Shown: in pieces, positions 1 through 9,518 of the stretch | How positions within the stretch are numbered: the first letter of the stretch is position 1 | How the letters are laid out: each line of letters begins with the position of its first letter | DNA from: Vulcanimicrobiota bacterium | GTDB taxonomy: Bacteria > Vulcanimicrobiota > Vulcanimicrobiia > Vulcanimicrobiales > Vulcanimicrobiaceae | NCBI GenBank assembly: GCA_003161435.1 | Contig: PMOS01000042.1 | Span: 1 to 64,000 of the forward strand | Direction: 5' to 3' | Length of the DNA: 64,000 nucleotides | Program-made: the position numbers and the translations under genes | Notes under the pieces: generated by a model | What the model was told of the DNA's origin: nothing | What the model saw: only the letters and a program-made list of their open reading frames with translations | Databases searched by the model: none

Positions 1-142
1 CAAATCTCGGCTGCCGTTTCCAACTATGAAGTTCGCGCCGTCGGATGACGATGACGGAGGCGCAAGTGGAGCACGAACGAGGGAAGGGCCATGAGGGTCG
101 TTGTCCAGCGAAGTTCCCCTCCCATCCATTCGGTCAACGACT

Positions 143-622
143 CTAGTTGACGAATTTTGGGCCAGCGGAGCGGTCGGCATTCCCGAGATCAATGAATACC
201 GACATCGGCATCTTCAGCCGAAATTCTCGTTGATCGCCGGTCATAGCTCGGCCGGCTGCATCGGAGCGAAGCAGATGAAGCACAAGGGGCATCGCAATGC
301 CAAGTGCGCCAGTAACCGGTCCACCAACGCCGGATAAGCCCGCACCGATGACGCTCGCAACACCGGTTTCGCGCCCCGACGTACGAATCCGGTCGTCGTA
401 ACGGCTCCTGATCGTCTCCCAATCAGCACGTGCGGCACGATATTCTTGGGTCAATTCGTCACGTAGTTCGCGCGAGTGCACCTCGGCCTGGCCGATAGTT
501 GGCGAACCATCGATAGCCCGCCACGTCCGGCGTAAAAATGCGCGAAACGCTTCGAGGCGTCCGTCGTCGCGCATCTCCATAGCGAAGCGCGGATCGTAAC
601 CGTCCAAGAAGTCAAAGGGCAA
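143..622 (-). CDS. Hypothetical protein; possibly the C-terminal part of the SEC-C ORF, separated by an in-frame TGA at 698-700
   Basis: Same frame as 698..1663; frame is open between 697 and 143; nearest downstream canonical start is TTG at 622. Confidence 0.4.
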   Translation of the reverse strand: MPFDFLDGYDPRFAMEMRDDGRLEAFRAFLRRTWRAIDGSPTIGQAEVHSRELRDELTQEYRAARADWETIRSRYDDRIRTSGRETGVASVIGAGLSGVGGPVTGALGIAMPLVLHLLRSDAAGRAMTGDQREFRLKMPMSVFIDLGNADRSAGPKFVN

Positions 623-697
623 TTCGCCAAATGCTTTGGAGAGGGGACTCCAAACCTGTGCGTCCGGAGACAGGTCTTGTATTGAAAGGATGTCACT

Positions 698-1663
698 TCA
701 TACGTTCGGCATGTCGGTGAACGGAAACGCGTGCGCCTTTGAACAGATATACGACGTATCCTCGATCCTTGGCATCGAGAGTCGCTGAAGGCTTCCGTCC
801 CCCATAACGACACCACCAAGATAGAAGATGTCGTTCTCACGGAACTGCGTGACGTATTCGCGCATGCCTGGCTCGTCTTCCGATTTCATTCCGTCGGTGC
901 GAAGCCGTTGCATGAGGCTATCCATGGGAATGCTCAGCCAAGAGCGAAAATGATCGAACCTGAAAATGCGTTCGACGTACGGAAGCGCCAACGCAGCGGT
1001 CTTCTTGAACTCTTCGGTTTGCGACCGTGCCTCGGCCGATTTCTGAAAAGTCTGGAATAGGGCAGCGTCGTAATCCTTGGGGTCAGGGCAAAGCGTGACA
1101 ATGCCGGAGCGAATCCATCGTTCTAGTATAAGTAGCGCGAAAGCCCATCGATGCACAGCCTGGCGATGCTGCTCCGGGTGGAGAATAGGATCGTAAGCGT
1201 CTTGAAATTGCCATGGCAGGTCAAATGGCAAAGGGATAAGGATAGCATCGGTATAGAGCGCGGCACGCGTGACATTTCGAAGAATTACTTCGGGTCGCAC
1301 CATCCCGGCAAAATATCCGCGCAGAGTGTCGCTGCCGTCGCGTACTGAATCGTCAAAGTCAATATCTGCCGGCCAAACCGTCGCGATGGCTTTGAAGAAC
1401 TCGCTGATGCGGTCCGGCGTCATGAAGTCGCGCAGATTAGCAAAAACCGACGTTTCGTCAGTCCCAGTAAAATAGTAATTGATCGCGTCGAGGGTGTTTA
1501 CACTACGTTGGTGAAGCGTCAACGAAGTCGCCATGCGTGTGCGATCTTCGGCAGCCTTATTGAGGCAGCACCGCTTGAACTTTTGCATACTACCACACGG
1601 GCAGCGGTCGTTGCGCCCGGCACTTGCGAAGAGTGCCTCGCGGCGGTATTTGGCGTGCGTCAC
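698..1663 (-). CDS. SEC-C motif-containing protein (N-terminal CPCGSMQKFKRCC)
   Basis: ORF with NDRCPCGSMQKFKRCC SEC-C zinc motif near N-terminus; the rest has no recognised family. Confidence 0.7.
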   Translation of the reverse strand: MTHAKYRREALFASAGRNDRCPCGSMQKFKRCCLNKAAEDRTRMATSLTLHQRSVNTLDAINYYFTGTDETSVFANLRDFMTPDRISEFFKAIATVWPADIDFDDSVRDGSDTLRGYFAGMVRPEVILRNVTRAALYTDAILIPLPFDLPWQFQDAYDPILHPEQHRQAVHRWAFALLILERWIRSGIVTLCPDPKDYDAALFQTFQKSAEARSQTEEFKKTAALALPYVERIFRFDHFRSWLSIPMDSLMQRLRTDGMKSEDEPGMREYVTQFRENDIFYLGGVVMGDGSLQRLSMPRIEDTSYICSKAHAFPFTDMPNV

Positions 1664-1964
1664 TATCGGCTCGCGTTCTGAAAACCTGCCAGCGGCGCCC
1701 TTCGCCGATCTCCGCGCTCGTGCCTAGGTCGTTTAAGGTGGGCCCCATCGTCCGGCGGGTCACGACCGAGGCGCGTAGCGCGCTCAGGCCCCCTTCTTTG
1801 ATCGTACTACGGCTACCAGACGGGACGCAATCGCGCGGACAAGCATCCTCCGGCACTTACCGTAACCAAGTAAATCTTCAACCCACAGAACAACAGGTTA
1901 GGAGGCCCCGAGGGGGGCGGGCCGCCATGAGCCTGGAAACGCGTTTAGCGGAGGCACTCTCCTG

Positions 1965-2459
1965 GTGCGTATCGTCCCCAACCTATTTTGCCTTTCCGTT
2001 GCAATGGCGGCAGCGGTCGTTTCGGGTTCTATGGCGCTCGCCGACTCGACCCCTACACCGCAGGAAACAGCTACGCCGGCATCGTCGCTTGTAGCAGTCG
2101 TGCCAAGGTCTACGGCGGTCCGTGTAAGCCTCGTCGAAGAACTCGATGGATACAGGAACCTCGCAGGCTCGAAGATGCACTTCGACGTTCTCGATCCGGT
2201 CATAGTTGATGGCGTTACCGTCATCGAAAAGGGCGACGTCGGAGTCGGGACGATCCAAGACGGAGGTCACGGACTGCTGCGAATCTCGGTTGACCATGTG
2301 TACAACTTCTGCGGCGATACCATCGACATGTTGTTTTCGTTTTCGGCCGCGGATCGACGACGCGTCTGGAGCGGGAAGGCTCCATCTCAAATTCATCATG
2401 GCACCGTTTTTAATGCGGAGACGCTGCACGTTCAGAAGGTCTGCGGCAAAAGAGCATGA
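1965..2459 (+). CDS. Hypothetical secreted protein
   Basis: N-terminal signal-peptide-like segment (LFCLSVAMAAAVVSGSMALA) followed by globular sequence. Confidence 0.55.
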   Translation: MRIVPNLFCLSVAMAAAVVSGSMALADSTPTPQETATPASSLVAVVPRSTAVRVSLVEELDGYRNLAGSKMHFDVLDPVIVDGVTVIEKGDVGVGTIQDGGHGLLRISVDHVYNFCGDTIDMLFSFSAADRRRVWSGKAPSQIHHGTVFNAETLHVQKVCGKRA

Positions 2460-3061
2460 GGCCCAGGATCGTAAATCGCCGACCTTCTCGATCACGTCGC
2501 TACCGGCACAGGCCCACAGAACGGGGAACGACTCGAAGGACTTACGTGGTCCAAGCACCTTAGGTCCGCCGGCGCCGCGATCAGCTCGGCCCTGCCGTTG
2601 CCGGCGTGATCGTCAGGTCCTCGACGCGGTGCTAACCGCAGCCGCAGCGCGTGATTCCGGCGACCCGCTGGCCTGTGTTCTCGGTCAGCCGGACGCAGTG
2701 CCATTCGGTCCCGTTCGGAACGGCACGCTCCCACCAAGTCGTGCGTGGTGGGTCATCGGAGGACGACCCCAACCGTCCTCTACTTTTCATCCATCGCCGT
2801 TCGTTCTCGGGGCCACGAATCCGGTGCCGGCCGCGTGGCGAGCCAGGTGTCGGGCGTGTGGAAACGACGGCCGTGGGGTGTAGGCGCGTAGCCCGAAGAC
2901 TCGCGCAGGGCCTTCGCCCCACAATCATGGTAGTGCCTAGTGACGTCTACGCTATTCCGTGGAATCGGCACGGACGGTGCTAACGAGAGTCGGACCCTTC
3001 GCCGTCGCACGATCGAGCACGCCGGGATACGGGGTAGTTTCCAGAGAAGAATTGGCCTCGC

Positions 3062-3724
3062 ATGGATCAGATACCCGACTATCTTAGCCGCGCGCTCGTC
3101 ATTGCAACCTATCAGGCGAGTGTAGTTGAGAAGCGTAACCTGATGCGATTTCTGTTTGCTATGGTATCCGAGTCGCGCCCGACGTACGAATCTCTCCGCA
3201 ACGTGGTTCGCGGTTGGACCCAAGGTCAGTGGCTCGACTTCGGTGTCGATGAGTCTATGCGCGAGATCGTCGTCGAGCGAGACGCGCATCGAGCATCTTA
3301 CCAAGACGCCGCTGCGGCGCTAGTGTCTATTGCTGCTGCGTCGGTGGAGCGTCTTTACGAAACTCTGCGTGAATCCCTATTTACGCGCGGGGTTATGTCT
3401 TATGCTCCCGGCATCCACTTTTCTCGCGCGATCTGGGTATTGGCGATTCATTACAGGCACCTTGGCAAGTGGACGCACGGCACCGGATCAAACGAGGGAC
3501 GAGCCGACGTGAAGGCTTTGGTCGACGATCCGCTTCGGGCCGACGCGGCAGCAGAGTTTCTGACTCGGTGCGCTTTCGCTAGTTACGATGATTTCGAGAC
3601 CGCCCTGCTATCCTGCGTCGGGGACCTGACGGGGCCTAGCATAGTGCCGACCGGCGACAGTGGGATTCCCAGCGCGGCAGTAAGGGCAGTCGTGGAGGCC
3701 GCCGGCTCGGACGCCGGAGCGTGA
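3062..3724 (+). CDS. Hypothetical protein
   Basis: 220-aa ORF with plausible globular composition; no family recognised. Confidence 0.55.
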   Translation: MDQIPDYLSRALVIATYQASVVEKRNLMRFLFAMVSESRPTYESLRNVVRGWTQGQWLDFGVDESMREIVVERDAHRASYQDAAAALVSIAAASVERLYETLRESLFTRGVMSYAPGIHFSRAIWVLAIHYRHLGKWTHGTGSNEGRADVKALVDDPLRADAAAEFLTRCAFASYDDFETALLSCVGDLTGPSIVPTGDSGIPSAAVRAVVEAAGSDAGA

Positions 3725-3943
3725 CAACCTAGGCCCGGCAAATTGGGCCTACCGGAGGCTCTACGCTCCGTTCATTCTTTACAATGCCTCATGAGAATGG
3801 GGCGACGGATCATCTTGTGGACTCGACCTCTGTCATGCCACTACCCCTTGAGTTTCGGGTGACCCGCCGAGCGGTTAGCTTTCAAAGCGAACGCACGTTC
3901 TGAGGGATGGCGACAAGACCGCCGCGTACCTGGCGCGTCCCTC

Positions 3944-4804
3944 ATGGCATACTCGAAGCTGCCGGGCGATTTCGAAATTGAACTCCCCGGCGACTGGCCC
4001 CCTTGTCCGATCTGCACTTCCGACACCCGAATTGCTTTGGCGACTATGAGGCATCGAGGCGTCGGGTTTTTCTGCGGCGGCGGCCTGGATCAGCTTCAGT
4101 GGGAGGAGGATAACGGTCATAAGGGTCTGTGGATCAAGCACTACCATTTTTGGCAAGGTGGCAGATTCGAGGGCCTAATACCATCGCATTTCGTCGGCGT
4201 GCCTAAAGCGCGGGACGCCGATCGTCGCTTCGACATCAACGAGCGTCGCAAGGAGTGGATTCAAAGCGAACAAGGCGCCTGCGCGGGGTGCGGTAGGCCC
4301 GCAATGCGCGACTGGCACGATCGTAAGAAGCTGCTCCTCTGGCTCAAAGACTACCACCCCGCCATCTTCAACGACGTGATGGAAGTAGTCCGCGTGATGC
4401 AACCGCCCGCGAGCATGTCAACCTGGTTCGCCGAGCTTCTGAAGGTTCGCTTTGACCTCACCGACGCTGTCGGCCGCGCGATCAAAGACTCTCTGTTACA
4501 GGCGGATCACGGTGTCCCGAAGGCCGTGCTGAAACATCTATGGGACTCCTGGGACGGCCCAATGAGACGGGCGGCCACGAATACCTTGGCTTTCGGATAT
4601 TGCCGCGTCGATAACAACGGCAAATCGAAGCGCCTTCCTGAGCGAGAGACGCTCCTTCGGCAGCATATTCAGATAAACTGGAATGGCGATGAGCGCCTTG
4701 CGCGTGCGTCGAGCGAGCAATGGGATGCCGTACAGCGCGTGCTAGATTCTATTGACGCCTATCGCGCTACGGAGCACGAAGGCGATCAAGAAACCAGACT
4801 CTAG
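3944..4804 (+). CDS. HNH-like nuclease candidate with zinc-binding Cys motifs
   Basis: CPIC and CAGCG pairs; ADHGVP...NTLAFGYCRVDNNGKSK resembles DH...N...N of HNH folds. Confidence 0.5.
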   Translation: MAYSKLPGDFEIELPGDWPPCPICTSDTRIALATMRHRGVGFFCGGGLDQLQWEEDNGHKGLWIKHYHFWQGGRFEGLIPSHFVGVPKARDADRRFDINERRKEWIQSEQGACAGCGRPAMRDWHDRKKLLLWLKDYHPAIFNDVMEVVRVMQPPASMSTWFAELLKVRFDLTDAVGRAIKDSLLQADHGVPKAVLKHLWDSWDGPMRRAATNTLAFGYCRVDNNGKSKRLPERETLLRQHIQINWNGDERLARASSEQWDAVQRVLDSIDAYRATEHEGDQETRL

Positions 4805-5079
4805 CGGGCGCGGCGCTGACGACTAAGTGCCGTAACGTTGGGCCCAAAAGGAACCGGCTCCGCTGACACAGCCTCTTCATCATTTGGGATTATCGCCACA
4901 ATGTGCGAAGTCGAAAGCCGCACGCCGCGCCGGATGAAGCCGTCACCGATTAAGTCGACGTCGACCGTAACAAACGCATCTCCCTCCGACAGCGCCGCCA
5001 GAATGGCTTGTCCTCCTGCTTCGTCCACGAAGTGCATACCACGAGACAAGAGCAACGTGTAGGAGGCCATGCCGAACAT
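4801..5079 (-). CDS. Small hypothetical protein
   Basis: ATG at 5079 in the frame of ORF 4801..5223; convergent with 3944..4804. Confidence 0.45.
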   Translation of the reverse strand: MFGMASYTLLLSRGMHFVDEAGGQAILAALSEGDAFVTVDVDLIGDGFIRRGVRLSTSHIVAIIPNDEEAVSAEPVPFGPNVTALSRQRRAR

Positions 5080-5261
5080 GTACGCACTGCGGCATGGGGA
5101 GACTTTCGGGATAGCGGGGACAATGCAAAGGTTCTTGCGGACCCGTTGTGCAGAACCGTCATCGGCCTGGGGACAAGTGCCTGAACCTGACCGACTGCCG
5201 TTCACCACGACTGCGATCTTCAAAGCTACTAGACGATCGGCGGGACGGCCGCGTGAGGTCG

Positions 5262-5975
5262 CTAATCGTCGATCATCTTGGCTGTATGGCTCGGCTCCGG
5301 TGCGTCCTTGCCTCGCTCTTCCATGCTCGTTCGTGATTCCCAGGCCGTTCTTCGGTCCCGCCGCTCAGACCGAGCAACTGCTGAATCGCAGCCAGAGATG
5401 CTCCGGTCACGCCAGTGATAGTTGCTCGCGTTCGAGACGTAGTCGTACATCTGCTCGGCCAGGTTTTCGTGGCCGAGGCTCGTGTCGCACTTGAGACGTT
5501 GGGCCGATCTGCTGTCCGTTGAACGTGCCGACGCCGCCGTTGATGTTCGAGACGAACTGTCCGTAGGCTGCGGTGTTGCTACGATCCGGGTAGTTCGACG
5601 CCGGTCCCTAGTTCGGCCCGAGCAGCCCGCCAATCGAACCGCCGAGCAGCGCTGAACTAGCAAGAGTCCGATGCCGACCGGACCGGACAATCAGGCCGCC
5701 GAGCGCACCGAAGAACGATGCTCCGGTGAGCAACGACGCGGCACCGACTGCACCGCCGACACCGAGCAACGCGCCAAGCGCGCCGTCCGAGCCCGCGGCC
5801 GTGTTGCCTTTGCCGCCGATCAGTCCGCCCATCATCGTGCCGATGCCGAGCGTTGCACCGAGACCAGTCATCGCGCCGCCGAGGCCCAAGCCTCCGAGCA
5901 TGCCGCTTCCGATGCCGTTCTTCGACGGTGGATACACGGCTTCCACTACTTCTTCCACCAGGGCACAGGGAGGTG
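5262..5975 (-). pseudogene. Multiply frameshifted remnant of a Gly-rich, phage-structural-like protein
   Basis: Coherent peptide segments (GALGGLIV / GPVGIGLLL / ASSALLGGSIGGLLGPN / NYPDRSNTAAYGQFVSNINGGVGTFNGQQIG / GHENLAEQMYDYVSNAS / TGVTGASLAAIQQLLGLSGGTEE) in one order but alternating frames, with an in-frame TAG. Confidence 0.5.
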
Positions 5976-6058
5976 AACGCTGGAAGTCCCTTCTCGACAG
6001 GTGGCCGGGTCCGGGACAGAATCGTTGCGGGCCGCGATAATACCGAGTCCAAAGGGGG

Positions 6059-6979
6059 TTGGACCGCCCAATGGCCTTTCCAACTAGCTGTAACATTGAA
6101 ATAGCCGAGGATACGCACATCAGAGATGTGGCCGATCGCCGACGCGTGTGGTTCGCTCAACTCTTAGGCGCTCTCGCATGGTTGTCGGGCCAATACGACG
6201 ACACTGAATTCGTCTTCCGCGGACATTCGGAGGAAAGTTGGGAACTCGCCTCGTCTCTCTGGCGTTTTAGCGGCGCGACGAGCGAGGCCGAGTTGCGTAA
6301 GGCCGAACGGGGCATTCTTACCGACGTCAAGCGAGACTTCTGGTTTACGCGCGAGTTTCAGTTTGAGCCGGAAGGAGACAACTGGCGAACGCTAGCGGTC
6401 CTCCAGCACCACGGCATACCAACCCGGCTCATGGACGGAACTTCCGATCCATTGGTGGGTCTTTACTTCGCCGTCACGGGCATCGCCAAGGTCGACGCTC
6501 ATGACAAGGTCGATGGTGCGTTATACATGATCCGGCGGCCAAGTGCGGGTGGATCGTTCCTGCCATACGATGTTCGGTCCGCGCCCCAAGCCACGCCTAG
6601 AGTCACGGCCCAGCGCAGTCTGTTCCTCCTGCCGAAACGGCTCCCGCGAACGTCGAGCGCAGCAGAATTTTACCTCATAAAGGCCGCACATCGGAGTCCA
6701 GTTGCTGGCGAGGTCTCAATGGATGGAGTTTCGATCGACTGTAAAGGTCCAAGTACGGTTACGGGTTTTAGCGGACTCGTTGGCCGCTTCTTAGCCGGAA
6801 CTCACGTCGGGCGACCCTCTCGCTATCCGCCGAATATCGTGCGCTTCATCATCCCTCACCTCGCAAAGCCAATATGTCGCGAAAACCTGAGGGCGCTCGG
6901 CGTCTCCGCGAGAAATCTCTATCCTGGAATCGACGGATACAAGCGTGGCCTATTGATCGAAGGTGATAGGCCGTTCTGA
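6059..6979 (+). CDS. FRG domain-containing protein
   Basis: FVFRGHSEESWELASSLWR ... LAVLQHHGIPTRLMDGTSDPLVGLYFAV typical of FRG domains. Confidence 0.75.
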   Translation: MDRPMAFPTSCNIEIAEDTHIRDVADRRRVWFAQLLGALAWLSGQYDDTEFVFRGHSEESWELASSLWRFSGATSEAELRKAERGILTDVKRDFWFTREFQFEPEGDNWRTLAVLQHHGIPTRLMDGTSDPLVGLYFAVTGIAKVDAHDKVDGALYMIRRPSAGGSFLPYDVRSAPQATPRVTAQRSLFLLPKRLPRTSSAAEFYLIKAAHRSPVAGEVSMDGVSIDCKGPSTVTGFSGLVGRFLAGTHVGRPSRYPPNIVRFIIPHLAKPICRENLRALGVSARNLYPGIDGYKRGLLIEGDRPF

Positions 6980-6987
6980 CCGTTACA

Positions 6988-7716
6988 TCATGCAGGAGCA
7001 CGGTTCGCGCGTTGCCGGCGCGCAACGATGTCACGATACTGCATGATGATATTCTGGCAAGACACCTCGATATTTCGCCATTCGGCCTTGAGTGGTTTCG
7101 AATGCTTACGGACTACCTGCTCAGACAGAGCATCAATGTACCAGATTTGTGAGATCGCCGGCATGTGCTCTCGCGTGGCTCGCCAAGCGATCTCGCTCTC
7201 GATCCGCCCATAGCGACTTAGATCGCTACTCTCGGAAACGTCTATCGCAACGTTAAAGATGACGCCGATGATGTTGTCGTCTGCAAGTTTGGCTACGAAG
7301 TCGATTGATGCCCGAACCGGCAGTTCGCCGATCGTGATGGAGAACGGTCTAGGCTTCCGAACGTCGGTGAAGTGAAGCCGCGGTCCGAGATGTCTAAGAT
7401 GCTTCGCCACTGCTAAGGCGGAGCGTCGGCGGCCCTGCTCAAAAGGCTTCTCGCCAAATGGGACGACCTCATTTTCGGCGATCACGGCGTCCAAATAGTA
7501 ATCCGAATTGCTATTTCGGAAGTAGTCGAGCACGATTTCCTTAGCTGGCACGGGCCTAATGATGTGCGCTTTGTCTTCTTTAGGGAACGCGTAAGACTCA
7601 ATGATGCGCCGGGCCGCGTAAGCCCCCGAGAGCATGAATTTTGCGACGCCTCGGGCGTTCATCGTAAAGCGCTTCTGAGGCTTAGACGTTCCGCCGACTA
7701 CGGTAAGGTGAGACAC
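6988..7716 (-). CDS. Hypothetical protein
   Basis: 242-aa ORF, convergent with the FRG gene; no family recognised. Confidence 0.5.
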   Translation of the reverse strand: MSHLTVVGGTSKPQKRFTMNARGVAKFMLSGAYAARRIIESYAFPKEDKAHIIRPVPAKEIVLDYFRNSNSDYYLDAVIAENEVVPFGEKPFEQGRRRSALAVAKHLRHLGPRLHFTDVRKPRPFSITIGELPVRASIDFVAKLADDNIIGVIFNVAIDVSESSDLSRYGRIESEIAWRATREHMPAISQIWYIDALSEQVVRKHSKPLKAEWRNIEVSCQNIIMQYRDIVARRQRANRAPA

Positions 7717-8456
7717 AAGTCGATCCTACTTAGCGCTGCGGCCAGACTTAGACGCGTGAGGGGCCGCAAGGTCGTTCCTCGGGATTATACCAGACCTCCA
7801 ACACTTTCAAGGCCTCGTCCTCGATAGCAAGACAGCGGATTTCCCTCGTTGTCCGTGGCTGCGGGCATCGACAATTAGTCCCCCTCCGAGTCGCTGGGCC
7901 ACTTCACGAAGCGCAGGTTCTCACGCGCGGGCGCGACCGCACCGCGTCGATGTACCGCGCGAGCAAACGCGACAGCTCCGGGGCAAACGTATGAGATGGT
8001 TCGAACGGAACCTTTGGACGACTCCGGCGCAGGGACGGCATTAAGAACACGACATCTCGGAGTGCTGTGCCGAGAGAATCAAAGGTCCCGGCCGCGCGTA
8101 CTCGACATCGGGTGCGGCAATCCGGCGGGATTGGCCTTGGTAATCCTCAGGGAACCTCGCAACGAGGTCTCGGCGAGAGATGGGCGGCTGGAATAATGGA
8201 ATCAGCACTGTTGTGCGATATTCACCTCACCGTCGCAAGCGACCCGCACCTGCTACCGCCCAAAGGCGTTCAGCCCCTCGCCCCGTTAATCGCCCGTCTG
8301 GAAGTGGTCCTCGCGCAATCGCGACCTCCTGCCCCCGATGATGCGCGCAGACCCCCGCGCGACTTCCCTCGGGCTCGTATCGCGGTATTGCGCCGGATAG
8401 GCGGCAAAATAGGCGGCAAACACGGTTCAATCTGACATCACCCGCGGCCGAAGACC

Positions 8457-8482
8457 AAAAAAAGCCCGCCGTAGCGGGCTTT
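8457..8482 (-). terminator. Rho-independent terminator downstream of tRNA-Ala
   Basis: On minus strand AGCCCGC-TAC-GGCGGGC followed by TTTTTTT, just after the tRNA 3' end. Confidence 0.75.
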
Positions 8483-8486
8483 GTCG

Positions 8487-8562
8487 TGGTGGAGGTGAGC
8501 GGACTCGAACCGCTGACCCCTTACATGCGAAGCAAGTGCTCTACCAGCTGAGCTACACCCCC
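8487..8562 (-). tRNA. tRNA-Ala(CGC)
   Basis: Cloverleaf on minus strand: GGGGGTG acceptor, AGCTCAGCTGGTAGAGC D-arm, CTTGC-TTCGCAT-GTAAG anticodon arm, GGTTCGAGTCC T-arm, encoded CCA. Confidence 0.92.
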
Positions 8563-8642
8563 CACGGGCCGAACGGGATTCTACCCCGGGTTGGTCGGGC
8601 CTGTCAAAGGGACGTCCCGCCGTTGCGGCGAGAGTCACGGCG

Positions 8643-9518
8643 ATGCTCTCTCCTCGCCGGGCGGCTTGGGTGCTCGCGCTGCTCGTGCTCGCCGGCTGCG
8701 CGCACGCGTCGTCCGAACGCCGTGCTGGTCCGCTGCGGATCGTCGCCACTACTTCGACGCTCGCTTCGCTTGCGCGGGGGGCGGCGGGCCCCGGCGCCGA
8801 CGTCCGTTCGCTCGTCCCGGTCGGTGTCTCGCCGGAGGATTTTCAGCCCTCGCCCGACGCGATCGCGGCGCTCCGCGACGCCGACGTGCTGGTCGAGAAC
8901 GGGGTCGGGCTCGAGTCGTGGCTCGAACCGACGATCCGCAACTCGGGTAACCCGAACCTGCGCATCGTCGTGTGCGGCGACGGGATGCCGGTCGTGGCCG
9001 GCAACCCGCACCTCTGGATGGACCCGGTGTTCGCGCGCGCCTACGTCGGCAAGATCCGCGACGCCCTGATCGCGGTCGACGCGGCCAAGGCGACCGCGTA
9101 TCGCGCTTCGGCCACCGCGTACCAGGCGCAGCTCGACGCGCTGCGCGCTCGCACGCAACGCAAGATCGCCTCGATCCCGCGGGCGCAGCGCGCGATGATC
9201 GTGTTCCACAACGCTTTCGACTACTACGCGCGCCGCTTCGGACTGCGGATCGTCGGCGCGATCGAGCCGGTCCCGGGCGCCGACCCGAACCCGGCGCACT
9301 TCGCGGACCTCATTCGCCTTGCGCGCACGCAACACGTGCGTGCGGTCTTCGCCGAGCACGAGTACAGCGACAAGCTCGCGCTCACGCTTGCCGCCGGCGC
9401 CGGCGGGCTGAAGGTCGCGTTCCTCTACGACGACTCGCTCGGCAACGAACCGGCGGTCAACACCTACATCGGGATGATCGACACCGACACCGACACGATC
9501 GTGAGCGCCCTGCGGTGA
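8643..9518 (+). CDS. Metal (Zn/Mn) ABC transporter substrate-binding lipoprotein
   Basis: Lipobox VLAGCA; IVATTSTLASLAR..., HLWMDPVFAR, EHEYSDKLA typical of the ZnuA/TroA family. Confidence 0.85.
   Translation: MLSPRRAAWVLALLVLAGCAHASSERRAGPLRIVATTSTLASLARGAAGPGADVRSLVPVGVSPEDFQPSPDAIAALRDADVLVENGVGLESWLEPTIRNSGNPNLRIVVCGDGMPVVAGNPHLWMDPVFARAYVGKIRDALIAVDAAKATAYRASATAYQAQLDALRARTQRKIASIPRAQRAMIVFHNAFDYYARRFGLRIVGAIEPVPGADPNPAHFADLIRLARTQHVRAVFAEHEYSDKLALTLAAGAGGLKVAFLYDDSLGNEPAVNTYIGMIDTDTDTIVSALR

Noticed and set aside
2632-2928. 98-aa minus-strand ORF
   Set aside because: Some protein-like segments (TTWWERAVPNGTEWHCVRLTENTGQRV) but no recognisable family and no clear start; may be a remnant
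8487-8562. Search for a direct repeat of the tRNA-Ala 3' end marking an integrated element
   Set aside because: No second copy of GGTTCGAGTCCGCTCACC seen within the window
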